DNA of 64,000 nt from Zygaena filipendulae (GCA_907165275.2 OU015664.1:6534001-6598000); one strand, 5' to 3'. Shown: positions 12,400 to 24,295, numbered from the stretch's first letter. The notes: generated from the sequence alone by a model not told the origin. Translations and numbers: made by a program.

Positions 12400-12855
12400 C
12401 CTTTAACTAGTGACATGATAGATTTTTAACACTATAAGGGACGTTACGTCTCACAGGCTACTACTTTCAAAGTCATTATTTTCATAAAATTGCATTTGGA
12501 TGTTTTAAAATTAGGTTGATATTTAACTATTGGTATATTATAAAACAAATTTAAATAAATTCAGTCATTTTTTCTTATTTATTTAGAAAATAAACAATAA
12601 TTAACAATTGGCCCTTATTGACATGAGATCCTTTTCTTAGCATTTTAATAGACCTTAACCTAGGCTTCCCAGGCGACGGCCGACTTTCTAATTAGTATTA
12701 CTTATACGTATTATACAACCGATGACGAGTCTGCCTTCTTCCACGGTTGTTTCAGCTACTGAGACGCGGGGTCGCGGCAGGCGAGGGGAAGTGGTCAATT
12801 CTAAGAATTTTCAAAACACGTGACGCCTTTGAGACTACACGTCACTAGTTAAAGG
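12400..12855. mobile_element. piggyBac-like MITE, TTAA-flanked
   Basis: TTAA at 12396-12399 is followed by CCTTTAACTAGTGAC. The right end is its exact reverse complement, GTCACTAGTTAAAGG, followed by TTAA at 12856-12859. A TTAA target duplication with C-rich-start inverted ends is the known hallmark of the piggyBac superfamily. At 456 bp with no transposase it must be non-autonomous. Part of its right half is GC-rich (GACGCGGGGTCGCGGC at about 12760). Confidence 0.8.
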
Positions 12856-12859
12856 TTAA

Positions 12860-14034
12860 AATGAACATATTTCTATTCCACTCTACACCGATTTTGCGCT
12901 ACTTTTATGCAGTTGGTTCCAGCGATCTTGATCAGATCGGCGGTTTGTCTTTTTCGTCTGCCTACCTCTAATTTGCCAGTACGTAGTTACCACTTGAAGG
13001 TTTATTTACCCTAACAGTCATCAGTTCTAGGAGCAATGTGTCTCTAAGCTTTATAATTACTCTCGTTTCTTAGATTTCATACAAACAACTTAAAACAAAA
13101 AATATTTCTGCTTTAAAACCATTTGCCGCAAACTTGACTTAAAGTAAGATTACCATTAGTAGACGTGATAGGGACGATGGGTAACAAACTTAAGTGTCGA
13201 TTCGCAGAACGTTGCGGTGTAAGAGGTAAATTAAAAATTTAAAAACTCGACGCCATGATGGTAGTGACGTTAATGGCTGTACATAATAATTAAAGCGGGT
13301 GGCTTGTAGGCTTATGTGCGAGTCGAGTGGGGGGAGTGGCCGGGACCCGCGAATGGGCTCTTTCAGCGACATCTGAGACGCCCGGACCCTTTGGAGAGCG
13401 CTTGTTCGCTTCGGCCTGTTTTATATTGCCCTGCCCGCTGTCTAAGAGCCGATTCTCTTTGATTTAAGAGAAAAAGCCGTTTTGACACTACACTCTACAC
13501 AACCCTTAGAAGATGTCGTGAAAAAGGATCCAAAGCGTAGAAGGTCAATGGTTTTAAGATTGAGAACTTAAGCAGTTGAGCACCATCGATTTGACAACCG
13601 CTAAATCTTTAACTTTGATAGAACTAAACAACAAACATTGAAGGAGTAGGTAAGATAGACTATTTAAATTAAAAGAATTTGTTTTCATTTAATTTATGAC
13701 CCGGCTGTTCTCCGGTTTCAATTACCAATACTTTTCTAACCCTTCTCACTGGGGGCAGCCATGTTGTTTGGAACGTCAAAGTGACTCTGACAAGCGGCCA
13801 TTTTGAAAAAACTCAAGTGTGGCTTCCTTCCGCATCGGTGGGCCGTAATGAGAACTATCGTGTTGGCGACACCCCCTTTGGTTTACATGCATTGGATTCA
13901 TTGTTTTTGCAGCTCAATACGGGCACATAGTCAACGATATTGTTTATCGCCACACCCCATTATAAAATCAAACACCACCTAGACTTTTTATTAAAAGCAA
14001 AGGTTTAGGTTCACTCCAGTAACAATCCATTCAA
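12860..14034. other. Gene-empty, partly GC-richer sequence
   Basis: 13300-13450 is GC-richer than its surroundings, and 13750-13810 has two GCCATNTTG motifs (GCAGCCATGTTG, GCGGCCATTTTG) like YY1 sites. No exon or repeat is supported. Confidence 0.45.
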
Positions 14035-14235
14035 ATCCACAATGTCCATTTTTTATTCAAAATTTCTTTACTGATCTAAAACAAAATTACAACTACTATA
14101 GACTGTTATGTTTAGAAGAACAAAGTCTATTGAAACATATACGTACCTACTATTCTATGTGGTAAAGGTAATAAATTTTTAATTAACATTTTTACATGAA
14201 TTTAGCACTATGGGCACTTTAGTTGAGTGGTCATA
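14035..14235 (-). repeat. Retroposon fragment related to 51.3 kb
   Basis: It starts with a T-rich run (TTTTTTATTCAAAA) and ends ACTATGGGCACTTTAG. The insertion at 51331-51569 has the same order: T-run, GTCTATT, TTACAT, ATTATGGGCACTTTAG. The leading T-run suggests a minus-strand poly-A end. No clean target duplication was found here. Confidence 0.5.
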
Positions 14236-14611
14236 TTTGCCGAATTTGGCATTAAAACGATACAAATATACGAATGTTTTAACGTTCAAAGGACACAAAA
14301 TCTTTTGTGATTTCATTTTCATCCGCAATATATGTATATGACGCGGTGTTAATGACTAGTTTTGAGCTGGAGTATTCTTTTTGAGTTGCAAATTGCAAGG
14401 GGAGGGTGCGTGCGTGGCGTCGCAGACGGCAGCAGTCGGATGCCGCGAAAACTTCCACTGAGTGGTCGAGTCATTCGCCGAGCTCCCTTGGCCCTTATTG
14501 TTTCAATTGTGGCGTTTGAGGAGTGGGAGGATCTAAGCGCTCTACTCTCTCGTATCTTAAATGTAATATACCTAGAAAATACATAAATTTAAGTGTTTGT
14601 TTGTAATACGA

Positions 14612-14962
14612 AAGTATATGGTGGTATTACTTATATAAAAAAATCGATTTCGAATTTTTTTCTGTCTGTCTTTTCTAGAAAATCTCTGAAACGGCTGGAC
14701 TGATTTTAACGGGACTTTCACAGGCAGATAGCTAATGTTATAAGGAGTAGGTAACTTAGGCTACTTTTATTTTAGAAAAAAATTGTTCCTGCGGGAATTC
14801 CGAAACTCACACAGGTGATTCTCGGAAACGGTTGAACCAATTTTGACGGGACTTTCACTTAACAGTGAAAGCTAATTAGCATTAGCTGATGTTATAAGGA
14901 GTAAATTCGACTATTTTGGGTTTTCGTAACTCACGTGGGTGAAACCGCGGGGCATAGCTAGT
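14612..14962 (-). repeat. Family A variant 3, with internal duplication
   Basis: Reads TCTGTCTGTC, GAAACGGCTGGACTGATTTT, GACGGGACTTTCAC, TTATAAGGAGTA, TTCCTGCGGGAATTCC, then a second, similar GGTTGAACCAATTTTGACGG...TTATAAGGAGTA block, ending GGGTGAAACCGCGGGGC. The forward sibling is at 23599-23860. Confidence 0.75.
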
Positions 14963-15349
14963 TATGATATAAAATGCAAAATTAATAGCACATAAAAAGT
15001 ATTGACATATTAGAATACTATTGTTATTTCCTGTTGTTAGATAAATTTCGAGATTCCACTGGGAAAATTTATCGAGATGAAAACGTATCCAAAGCGTTAA
15101 TTACCTGCTGGTCCTTTCACCACAGTAATTACATGTTTAAGGCTCCATGAATATCTTCTACAAGTCTTCCCTTAATTAAAATTAAATTATTAATTATTTC
15201 GACCTACAAAATAATAGTACCTATAGTATAATAATAGTTCTACTATTACTATCTTGCTAGTTCTACTAGTTCTTACTAGTTCTACTATTACTATGTGCGG
15301 ACATGCCTTTAGTTTATCTATACCATGGACCCATTTTATTGGTCCATGA
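14963..15349. other. Non-coding, simple TAGTTCTACTA motifs
   Basis: From 15226 to 15298 the sequence is an irregular run of TAGT, TTCTACTA and CTATTACTAT motifs. At about 15321-15350, ATGGACC and GGTCCAT form a small hairpin. No gene. Confidence 0.5.
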
Positions 15350-15560
15350 TCTATACCAATATCCTAATAATATTATTATAAATATGAAAGTGTGGATGTT
15401 TGGATGTCTGGATATTTGGATGTTTGGATGTTTGTTACTCAATCACGCAAAAACGGCTGAACGGATTAGGATGAAATTTGGCATGCACATTGTCAGGGAT
15501 ACAGAGAAGGACAAAGGGTACTTTTTATCCCGGAATTCCCGCTGTAATTTCGGACAGTTG
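15350..15560 (-). repeat. Family A copy with 5 octamer units
   Basis: Reverse orientation: AATATTATTATAAATATGAA, then GGATGTTT-type units (15394-15434, two mutated), TTACTCAATCACGCAAAA, ATGAAATTTGGCATGCAC, TTTTTATCCCGGAATTCCCG. It is close to the expanded copy at 55855-56777. A short variant fragment follows at 15585-15652. Confidence 0.8.
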
Positions 15561-15653
15561 TATTATAAAGAGGAAATGTTCTTACGATTTAATTCAAAAC
15601 TACTGGACCGCTTTCAAAAATCCTTTCACGTTTAGAATGCTATTTTATTTCTG

Positions 15654-16629
15654 ACTAGCTGTGCCCCGCGGTTTCACTCGCGGTAATTTTGGAGTTCCCG
15701 CGGGAATTCCGGGATAAAAAGTACCCTATCTAGCAGTGGCGAAGGGTGAAATACTGAGAGAGGCAAGCCGGAAATCTATTTGGTACCTACTATAAATACG
15801 TAATTTCCACTTATTAAACTATCTACTTACCGCAAATACCTAATTTCAACGTACATTTGCGTAACTGCTTTCACTATCACTACACACAACAAAAAAAATC
15901 CAACTATAATACTAATTACTATTTAATACCAAGAAATAAATTCTAATACATGAAACTAACAAATAAATTCAAATACCTATAAATTTTAAATTTTTTCGTC
16001 ATAAATTCAAGTAGTCTGTCAACAGTCGACACAGAATGTCCGCTTCGTTTCTAATTTCTAGGACCAATAAGGATATTTGTTGAAATAGTAATAAAAAATG
16101 CGTGCGTGCGAGCGAGATGGAGGGAGAAACTCGATTTGCAGCGGCTTACCAAAGTAGCTACTTTAGCCGGCTGCCTGCGACCTTGATGTGACGTCACGGC
16201 ATTATTTTGTATGGAAGTTTAACTGTCAAAAAGCCGATCGCGCCAGCGGCTTATTTTATAACAATTTGTTGTTGAAGAGCAAATTTTGTTGATAGTTTAG
16301 GCGTTTTGTAATGTTTTCTACTCAGTAGAGATAATTTTTGTAGTATTTCAGTAGAATACTGACTACAAAAATTACTGATTGTGCCATTTCTAAATTACGG
16401 TAGAGAGAGTGGTTGTGTTCCTAACTTCTGAAGGGAAGCCGGTGGGAATCGGCTTCTATGGTACCTTCGCCACTGCTATCTAGTCTAGTCCTTCTCTGTA
16501 CCCCTGACAACGTGCATGCCAAATTTCATCCAAATCCGTTCTGTCATATTTTGCGTGATTGAGTAACAAACATCCAAACATCTAAACATCCAAACATCCA
16601 CACTTTCCCATTTGTAATATTAGTAGGAT
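15654..16629 (+). repeat. Family A copy split by a MITE
   Basis: The head (15654-15733) runs AGCTGTGCCCCGCGG to AAAAAGTACCCTATCTAG. The tail resumes at 16476 and continues through CCTGACAACGTGCATGCC and four AAACATCC units (16568-16599) to TAATATTAGTAGGAT. Removing 15734-16475 and one CTATCTAG restores a continuous copy, so the host predates the insertion. Confidence 0.9.
15734..16475. mobile_element. hAT-like MITE with 8-bp target duplication
   Basis: The ends are CAGTGGCGAAGG and its exact reverse complement CCTTCGCCACTG. They are flanked by identical octamers CTATCTAG at 15726-15733 and 16476-16483. An 8-bp duplication with CAG-type ends is the known signature of the hAT superfamily. The 742-bp body has no transposase, so it is non-autonomous. 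It holds TGACGTCA (16189-16196) and an internal hairpin near 16331-16372 (TAATTTTTGTAG / CTACAAAAATTA). Confidence 0.9.
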
Positions 16630-16690
16630 TACCATAGGCTATATTGTGGCCCGAAATTACTGCGGGTGAAACCGCGGGGAATAGCTATAG
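16630..16690 (-). repeat. Family A end fragment
   Basis: CATAGGCTATATTGTGGCCC...CTGCGGGTGAAACCGCGGGGAATAGCT is the reversed head of the variant also seen at 3590 and 17215. Confidence 0.7.
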
Positions 16691-17184
16691 TTTTATGTAT
16701 GAATATAAAGTAATCTTGATACCACATTATGAACAGACTACAAATTGGCCTGAAAAAGTATGCCTAACTCGTACAATAATAACATCCTTTGTAGGTATCA
16801 AAAATATATATGAAACATAAAGTAGAAAAATCTTTTCACCAAGCATCACCAAGCATCGTAAATCGGTCGTAATTACAATACACCGATGGCATAGGTACAT
16901 ACAACTAAATAAAGCTGGTGTAAAAACAAGAGGGTCGCTATAAAAACTAGAGTAGCGATCCAAGCGCCGCCGACGAGATTTAGAGGCACGTGCCAAAAAT
17001 GTTTAGATACTATACCTACGTAGGTACTTGAACCTTTTTATTGCGTAATAACTAACGATTGGTAACTTATTTAGGTTTAATACTTAATACGAGAAAAGGG
17101 GAAAATGCTTCTCAGTGTATCCCTTAGGCGCAATTCCCTTAACGATGACCAAATGTAAAGATTATACCTACTTCCGATTCTCTA
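16691..17184. other. Non-coding gap between repeats
   Basis: AT-rich. I see no gene, and the minus-strand open frame at 16727-16996 has no recognisable motif. Confidence 0.5.
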
Positions 17185-17370
17185 CCACCCCGCGATTTCA
17201 TCCGTGGTAATTTCGGGAAAAAACTACACAAAAACTACTGAACCGATTTAAAAAATTCTTCAGCATTAAACAGATACATTATCCCTGAGTAACACAGGTT
17301 ATATTGTAATCCGGAATTCCCGTGGGAACTCCGAAATTATCGCGGGTGAAACCGCGCGGTACAGCTAGGT
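17185..17370 (-). repeat. Family A variant, rearranged
   Basis: A forward head remnant (CCCCGCGATTTCATCCG...TTTCGGG) abuts a reverse copy: AAAACTACTGAACCGATTT, CCCTGAGTAACACAGG, CCGGAATTCCCGTGGG, CGCGGGTGAAACCGCGCGG. The junction suggests one copy inserted into, or recombined with, another. Confidence 0.7.
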
Positions 17371-17448
17371 AGGTCATAATTATATAGGTACATATTTTGA
17401 TTTAAATTAAAAGTTAGATATTTAAACTTTACGTAAGTATTATAAAAG

Positions 17449-17655
17449 ACTAGTTGTGCCCCGCGGTTTCACCCGCGTTAATTTCTGAGTTCCCGCGGGA
17501 ATTCCGGGATAAAAAGTACCCTTTGCGTCAGTCTGATGTATAAGCTATATTATTGTAAAGTTTCATTTAAATCCATCCAGTAGTTTTTGCGTGAAAGAGT
17601 AACAAACATCCATCCATCTTACAAACTTTCGCGTTTATAATATTAGTAGGATAGG
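17449..17655 (+). repeat. Family A copy, near full length
   Basis: Runs from CTAGTTGTGCCCCGCGG to TATAATATTAGTAGGATA. It has a single AAACATCC unit (17604-17611), followed by CATCCATC instead of a longer array. The middle section (GCGTCAGTCTGATGTATAAG) differs from most copies. Confidence 0.85.
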
Positions 17656-19979
17656 TAAAATATGCTTAATACATGATGCGATGATGATGTTGAATGATCA
17701 TTTATTTAGATTGAAAACGTAACGTAAATCTAACGAGCCGTAATGTATGCTACTGTCTAGAGAGTAAAATATCTTTGACTCCAACAAGTTAGTTTTCCAC
17801 TTAACGGGGACAGAGAACGATGCCAAGCCGCCACACCGTTGACAGAGCGCTCGTTGCGGCGTCGGCCATAAATCAAAGGGCGTAACCTGCTGTCCGACAC
17901 CACAGTCTCACCGACTTAAGAATATCAAGACCGCTTTACCTCTATTGTGAAGAGCTCAACAACACCCACTGTTTCTATTGTTATTACGACTGTTTTAACA
18001 AATATTGTTATAAGTCCCATAGTAAGTATAATGTAACAAAAAGTTCAAATATATTGATTGAACTTCTATTGGTACAGTTTCTCAACCCAATTGTATTTGT
18101 AAACACCAACACCCTCGTTAGAAAAGTAGCATCAGATTCCTTCTTGTTATTGCCAATTGAAATATATGTAGCTAATCAAAGGCAAAGGCTGTGTGTTACA
18201 CAAATACAGCAAAGAGACATTCTCGGCAAAATCAAGGCGCCAACGATTCCCGTCTCTGTTTACTAGTTCTATTTTAGCGAAAACAGATTGCTTGTCAATA
18301 CACAAAGCAAACAGTTGCACGAAGCAAGGGGCAGGCACTGAAAGATGCTAACATTATGTTTGTCACCAACAGTCGAGTTTCTTTGAACATTACATGTAGG
18401 TATGCGAAAGAACTCAACTTGATTTCGAGTGAAAATAAATTTGGATTAAAATTAACTCAATTCCCAAATATTTTTAAGTTTAAATGAAAGAAAAAAGGTC
18501 GTTTGACATGAAGATAAACGAGCAAACAGAATGTCTATTCCTCGAAGCCACAACGGCTTCCAACAAAAAAAGGCAGCAAGTTGTCGACCGCTGCACCCGG
18601 AAACTTTCAGTTGAAAAGTTAACTCTGCGTCCCATAAATAAACCTTCGGTTTTGCCCTGGGATCCCGCCGATTGCAAATTTCAACGGCGGAGTGAAACTG
18701 CAAAGTCGCATAAATTACAATTTCCGTCTGTCGCAAAGAGAAAAACAATCGGAAAGTAGCACTTAACTGCTTGACTAATCGCCGGCAGAAAATGACAGTT
18801 CGGACCAACTGCGGGTCTGGGCTTGACTTCTTCACCGCAAGCCGAGCGACAGCCGTTTGTAAATTTTGGCAGACACAATTATTATGCGACGCATAAAATG
18901 AGTTATCTCTGGCCTTCAGAAGATCTGTGCTTCTGTTTTTAATGAATTGAAAAGATAGTACTTAGCATGATAGTTACAACAATAACGAGACTTTGATCCT
19001 TTGTATATAAACTACGTAGGTAATGGTCATCAATTTAAAAAAATGTTTTATTTCATTATAGAAATATTCTCGTTTGACAGAAAGGATGTATGGGTAATCT
19101 TGTTTTAAGTTGATTTCTTAGCCACGCAGACGTAATCTAAGACGTTGCCGTATATTTCCCTCAAGTTGGGCTGCGTCGTATATCCACCAACACGGGCAGT
19201 TCATTTGCTTCACACCTCATACCCACAAATAAATCAGCAACCCTAGCACGTACTACACCGAACCGAGTGAAAAGTGTAATTGCACTTTTATAAAAGTCAA
19301 GTCAGGCCACTGCCAATATTGTGGTGCACATATTACTTTTACTTCGAAGTATATTATGAACTGTCAAAGTTGTAAATTTAGATGGAAGTTCAACTTTAGA
19401 ATTTTTGACTCGATCAATATTGACATTTCCACTAAAAGAGAAGAAAAAAGTTACTTTTAACAAAATGTCTCTCATTGCATTCCAAATATGATTAGCGGGC
19501 TTGACAGAAAAAAAAACAGTACCAAAGATCTCTACAAATTTTATAGCTGAGTTACAGCGATTTCTGAACGTTTAAGCACTAAGAAAACGGTCGTAGTGGT
19601 ACGTGGTCGGTCAGTTCACACACGGGCCAGCCGCAGTTAGTTAACTTTCTTTGTTGCTCTAGGTACGAACTCAACTGTTGTTTAGAGTTAAACTTGCTCT
19701 TACAGATGCCGAATGGACAGAGCGGAGCCTGTGAGAAATTGTTTTGTGTGAGTTTCCAAAAGGAAAACATTTTGCCAGCAGTTAAGGCAAATTGGCTCAA
19801 CATAACACGAGCGGGTATGGGCTACAGAGAGTGCGAGAAAGTTGGCTACTCTTTATGCCTGTAATGTATAGGAAATAATTGAGATAGCAAAATATTGGGT
19901 GGGCAATTTATAAACCCGCCATTTTGCTCGATCGATTTCTGTGATGTTATCAAAACTTCTAGAATCATTCAGTACAATA
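17656..19979. other. Gene-empty sequence
   Basis: 18440-18890 is less AT-rich than its surroundings and open on both strands at once (up to 127 codons), which argues against any one frame being real. It could be a conserved non-coding element. TTGGGTGGGCAATTTATAAA at about 19896 resembles a mariner terminal repeat, but no matching right end was found near the relic at 20.3 kb. Confidence 0.45.
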
Positions 19980-20012
19980 TATAAATAGAGCGATTTCGCT
20001 ACCTGATCATTA
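19978..20012 (+). promoter_or_regulatory. Core-promoter-like site
   Basis: TATATAAATAG (19978-19988) is followed by GATCATTAG, whose A at 20009 lies 29 bases after the start of TATAAATA. TCATTA is one base off the insect initiator TCAKTY. No open frame follows closely. It could belong to the mariner relic downstream or be chance in AT-rich DNA. Confidence 0.25.
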
Positions 20013-20296
20013 GACAATTGAACTCCGATTAGTAGGCACCGTCTATAAAAAATATGGACATTTCTCGTAGGGAACTTTGACTGCTCGTATATTTCGTCTG
20101 AGGCGAAAAGCGACTAAAGCAACTTCCAATATATCTGGTTTAAGAATCTTTATTATCCTCAAAAGATTAATATAAACACTTACATGAGAATATACGAACA
20201 TAATTATAACAAAAAGTAGTGAGCGGTAGGTAGGATACTTATAATAACTTATTAAGTAGGTAGGTAACCTATCCATATTAAAGTAAGGAGGTAGTT

Positions 20297-20940
20297 ATGC
20301 GGCAAATATATATATGTGCAACAACGGGTGAGGATGTGCTTTTTTATGATACTGCCAAGTATTGGTTCAGTAGTTTCAAGGATGGAAATTTCGATCTTTC
20401 TAATGATTCGCATCCAGGACGATCGCCTACAGTAAATGTGGAGGAATTAAAAAGGCTTATTGAATTAGATCCCAAGTTAATTTCGCACTGTCTGGCAGAG
20501 CCACTTCACTACTTTCATACTGCAAAAGAAAATCATGTCCATGCTTTGGGGTTCAAGTAACAATATTCTGTTTGGTTGCCTTATGAATTGACACCGCTCC
20601 AACTTCAGAAGAGAGCCGACGTAGGTATCCACACTGAGTAGTTGCAAGACATTATTACAGGAGATGGAAAGTCGGTTATGTACGTAAATTTTACTCGTAA
20701 GCGCTAGTGGCTCAGAGCTGGAGAAACAGGCGTACCGACACTAAAACCTTGGCTGTTTCGTTATTACTTGAACTATTGTATAACAGAAAAGTAAAGAATA
20801 ATGGATAAATTCACCTTACGCCCATGTGAATGCAGCGAAATGGCTAAGCCACATATTTTGACTAAGGTCGAGTTAAGCCGTGTAGAGCTAGAAGCTTGGC
20901 TCTACATGAGATCTGATAACTTTTTGACAGTGCGAGTCAT
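20297..20940 (+). pseudogene. Mariner-type transposase relic
   Basis: The first 87 codons read like the N-terminal half of a mariner transposase: WFSSFKDGNFDL, then GRSPTVNVEELKRLIELDP (helix-turn-helix region), ending HALGFK. Beyond the stop at 20560 the similarity continues in broken form: WLPYELTPLQLQKRADV, IITGDGKSVMYVNFTRKR, WLRAGETGVPTLKP. These match the family motifs WVPHELT, VTGDEKW, RKR-W and PGQP. The first catalytic Asp (TGD) remains but the following Glu-Lys-Trp is altered, and several in-frame stops follow. A weak DNARPH-like and SPDY-like tail may extend to about 20940. It is certainly inactive. Confidence 0.85.
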
Positions 20941-20984
20941 ATGGTCTCGTCTTGGTAACCTTTTACATGAAAATGTGTGAACGA

Positions 20985-21170
20985 AATAGAGTACTTATTA
21001 TCCCGGAATTCCCGCAAGAACTCCGAATTTATTGTTGGTAAAACTGCAAAAAATTCGCATAATACACGTTGTCAGGGGTACAGAAAAGGATGTAGAGTAC
21101 TTTTATCCCGGAATTCTCGCGGGATCTCCAAAATTAACGCGGGTAAAACCGCAAGGAACAGCTAGAATGT
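20985..21170 (-). repeat. Two partial family A ends in tandem
   Basis: TTATCCCGGAATTCCCGC occurs at about 20998, followed by a decayed GGTAAAACTGC end. Then GTTGTCAGGGGTACAG...TTTTATCCCGGAATTCTCG...GGGTAAAACCGCAAGGAACAGCTAG gives a second partial copy in the same direction. Confidence 0.75.
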
Positions 21171-23598
21171 CCATAAGCACACGCTGAATGCACTCATATT
21201 GCCATAATATATGTAAGCATATTTCTTATGTTGATGTCGCGCATTTGCGACTCTCTCCATTAATTAATTAATAGGAATTTTAATTTTTCTTTTTGTATAG
21301 TCTTGGCAATAAATGTGTTTTTTTTTATAACCTAAATAAGTATTTGGGAAGATTGGGAATACAAGGTCACAAAAATAGTTTAACCAGCAAACAATTATAC
21401 AGCTTTATCATTCGACATGGTGCTATCAACAAACGATTTTTGAAAGTCATGAATTTCTCGCGGAGGGTTGCCAGTCAACATGAAAATATTCCTGTTACGA
21501 GGAGCGCACGTCGAAAAACAATGACTCGCCAGAAGTCAGGCTAAACAGCCACTTGGTTGGAGCAATTAGGACAAACAAAACATTTTTATTCTCCCCAACT
21601 TTGGCCTAACTTATTCTTATTTTAACTAGCGTTGTTTTTGCGGCTTAGTCTTCATAAATCATTTGCATAAGAAGATTGACTGGAACTTAAGAAGAACTCT
21701 CGATCTCAGCATGATTTGTTCGCTTAAAAATATAGTATACCCGTTGATTTGTGTTTCAGTAAAGTTTTCTTTAATGTGAATTTAAGTATAATTTATCTTT
21801 AAACTTTATAGAAAATAATATTATAATCTTCATGCTACACCGACCGGTCTCAGATGTGTAGGGGGTCTGTTTAATGAGTATACTTTTAATTATATGGTAA
21901 TCCTTGAATAATAAAAATGTTTTTAAGATGATAAAATTCTGTAGCATTGTTTGTGTTTTTACTATAACTACTATAACAATAATATCCTGATTAAATACTT
22001 ACTATATGATGAACATAAATAATTCAAAAAACAGGTATAGTTAGTATTTATTGATACTATACCTATTCTTACCTAATAATTATTTCTTAATTGAAAAATA
22101 AATTTAATTTTATTTTTTATTAAAATATAACTTTTTAATTATTATCATCAACCTATACATTATGCCTTTGCATCTTACGATAAGATACCTGCTTATATTT
22201 TTTGAATAATGTGAATCCAAAATTTCACATGAGCGAACTCAATGAGTAGGTATTTATTGACATTAAATACATAAAACAAGAGATTTCACTATAAAATAAA
22301 ATATGAATATTTTATGTCTGATTAAACATTCGCAACTGGCAATTGAAAACGCGCAAACAATTTCTTCAAATTAATAATGTTTCATTGTATAAAGCCGGCC
22401 TACATCTATAGCCGGCCTATAGAAACAATCACTCAAATAGGCTGTTCAAATTGAATATTAATCGCAATTTTCACCAAAGAATGGTAATATTGTGAAAGGC
22501 GAACCTGGAGGCTGAAGGAAATAAATTTGTAATGCAAAGTTAGAAATTCCATTCCTGTGTTACCGATAAGTAAACGCTTTCACTAAGAGCGCCGCACAAA
22601 GGTAAGAATACGTTTAGCATTTTATTTTACAATAGCGACAGTGACGTAAAGAAGTGAGTCAAGAACTCGGGCGAAAATAATCCAGCGACCCCGACGATTA
22701 AAAGTGTTGAGCCAATAAGGCTAGGTATTCCGCAATTTATTAGCGTTGCAAATTCGGAGCCGCTACTCCCTCTCTATGATACATACCTAAATAAAATATA
22801 ACGTATAAAACAAAACAGCCTTTCCGCGCTCGCCCACGTTTTACACCCCCATTTTAGCTCTAATTAAAAAGCTATCAAAGAGTTTTCAGTCATTAATCAT
22901 GAAACTGTTAACGTTGAATGCCGACTTCCCTCAAGTCCGAGCTGAGGAAAAAAGGGAGGCTTAGGATATTAACAAAATGCCTGAAATATTCAGGGTTAGT
23001 GGAGTGGTAAGTCCGTAGTGGAAAAATACGGATTCACCGGCACTGATTCCGCCGGTTGAATGCGGATGAATTGTGAATCTTAAGTTGTTTCGAGCGGTTT
23101 AAAGGATTGAGAACCCTTCTTTTAAAATATACCGCAGAAATAGCAACGATATTTTTAAGCTTTGTAATTGACCGCTATACATTTCATTGGATATTCTTTT
23201 TGCTTTTAGCTGAAAGATTAAAGAATTATCTTAGCGGTAAGATAATAAAGAAAGCGAATCAGATAGAAATATGTATGTATTATTCAATTCAATCAAATTA
23301 TTCGATGCTCTCTTTTAATGGACTGAAAACGGTTTTATAGTCGGTTTAGAAGTTTCGTATATTTGATACCGCCTTTAACCTTAACGTGTGACGTATTTTA
23401 TGGATGGACCCAAAGTAGAATTGGAGTTGTTAAAGTATTTAAATGAAACAAATACATAACAATATAAAATCTCCTAATTCGAATTTGATTTCAGATACCT
23501 TAAAAAAATCATATGTACTTATTTGTTTTTTTTTTTCAAAACTCTTCTACCGAAAATTTAAGTAATTACAATTAGTGCTCTCTAGTTTTATTTATTTG
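21171..23598. other. Gene-empty sequence
   Basis: The 83-codon frame at 21293-21544 (+) and 77-codon frame at 23107-23340 (+) have no motif I recognise. CACAAAGGTAAGAATAC at about 22596 is donor-like without an exon. 21780-22330 is extremely AT-rich. Confidence 0.5.
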
Positions 23599-23860
23599 TT
23601 AGCTGTGCCCCGCGGTTTCACCCGCGTAATTTACGGAATTCCCGCAGGAACAATTTTTTCTAAAATAAAAGTAGCCTAAGTTACTCCTTATAATATCAGC
23701 TATCTGCCGGTGAAAGTTCCGTTAAAATCGGTCCAGCCATTTCAGATATTAGCCGAAACAAACAGATTGACAGACAGACAGAGAAAAATTCAAATAATTG
23801 ATTTTTAATGTAAGTGCCGTAGGTACATACTTTCATATACATTTAGTGAAAAGCTGTTAA
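23599..23860 (+). repeat. Family A variant 3
   Basis: Head AGCTGTGCCCCGCGGTTTC, then TTCCCGCAGGAACAATTTTT, AAGTTACTCCTTATAA, TCGGTCCAGCCATTTCAGA, GACAGACAGACAGAG. This is the same internal order, inverted, as 14612-14962. Confidence 0.85.
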
Positions 23861-24049
23861 TTTGGAATTAAAACAGACACTTTAATTTTATACTATAGCA
23901 TAGCATACCTACCTAAGATTAGCTTAAATTAAATAAAGCACGTCATAAGGCATTAAAAATGGACACGAACGCCTCTTATAAAATCATTTCTAACACTTTA
24001 TTGACCCAAACAGTATTATAGTCAAAGATTTCAACTAGATTAACATTTG

Positions 24050-24290
24050 GTATTGAGGTTTGATAGACGAGGTGATGTTTCGGACGTGGCTCCGTGCTGC
24101 CACGAGTGGGCACTAGACTGGATAGCACATTCGGATACCAGCATGTGGATGCGTTCGAGTGCCGCCCGACAACCACTCGAAAGCCGAATCGTAATCCCGC
24201 ACATATTGATTATCACGGATGATCTCATGAACAATAGCCTCTTTATCGATTCGGAATTGAAATTTAGTGTTTGGCATGGCATATACTTAT
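24050..24290 (-). other. GC-richer segment, possible degraded coding sequence
   Basis: All three minus-strand frames are open for 50 to 80 codons. One reads IVHEIIRDNQYVRDYDSAFEW, which looks protein-like. I recognise no family, and the plus strand is open too (141 codons from 24047). It could be a decayed mobile-element ORF or chance. Confidence 0.2.
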
Positions 24291-24295
24291 TTCAT

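Noticed and set aside
18452..18878. Overlapping open frames, up to 127 codons, on both strands
   Set aside because: No recognisable domain, no splice context; simultaneous openness reflects composition.
19894..20960. Complete mariner element with both ends
   Set aside because: A possible left terminal repeat is seen at about 19896, but no inverted partner is found after the relic.
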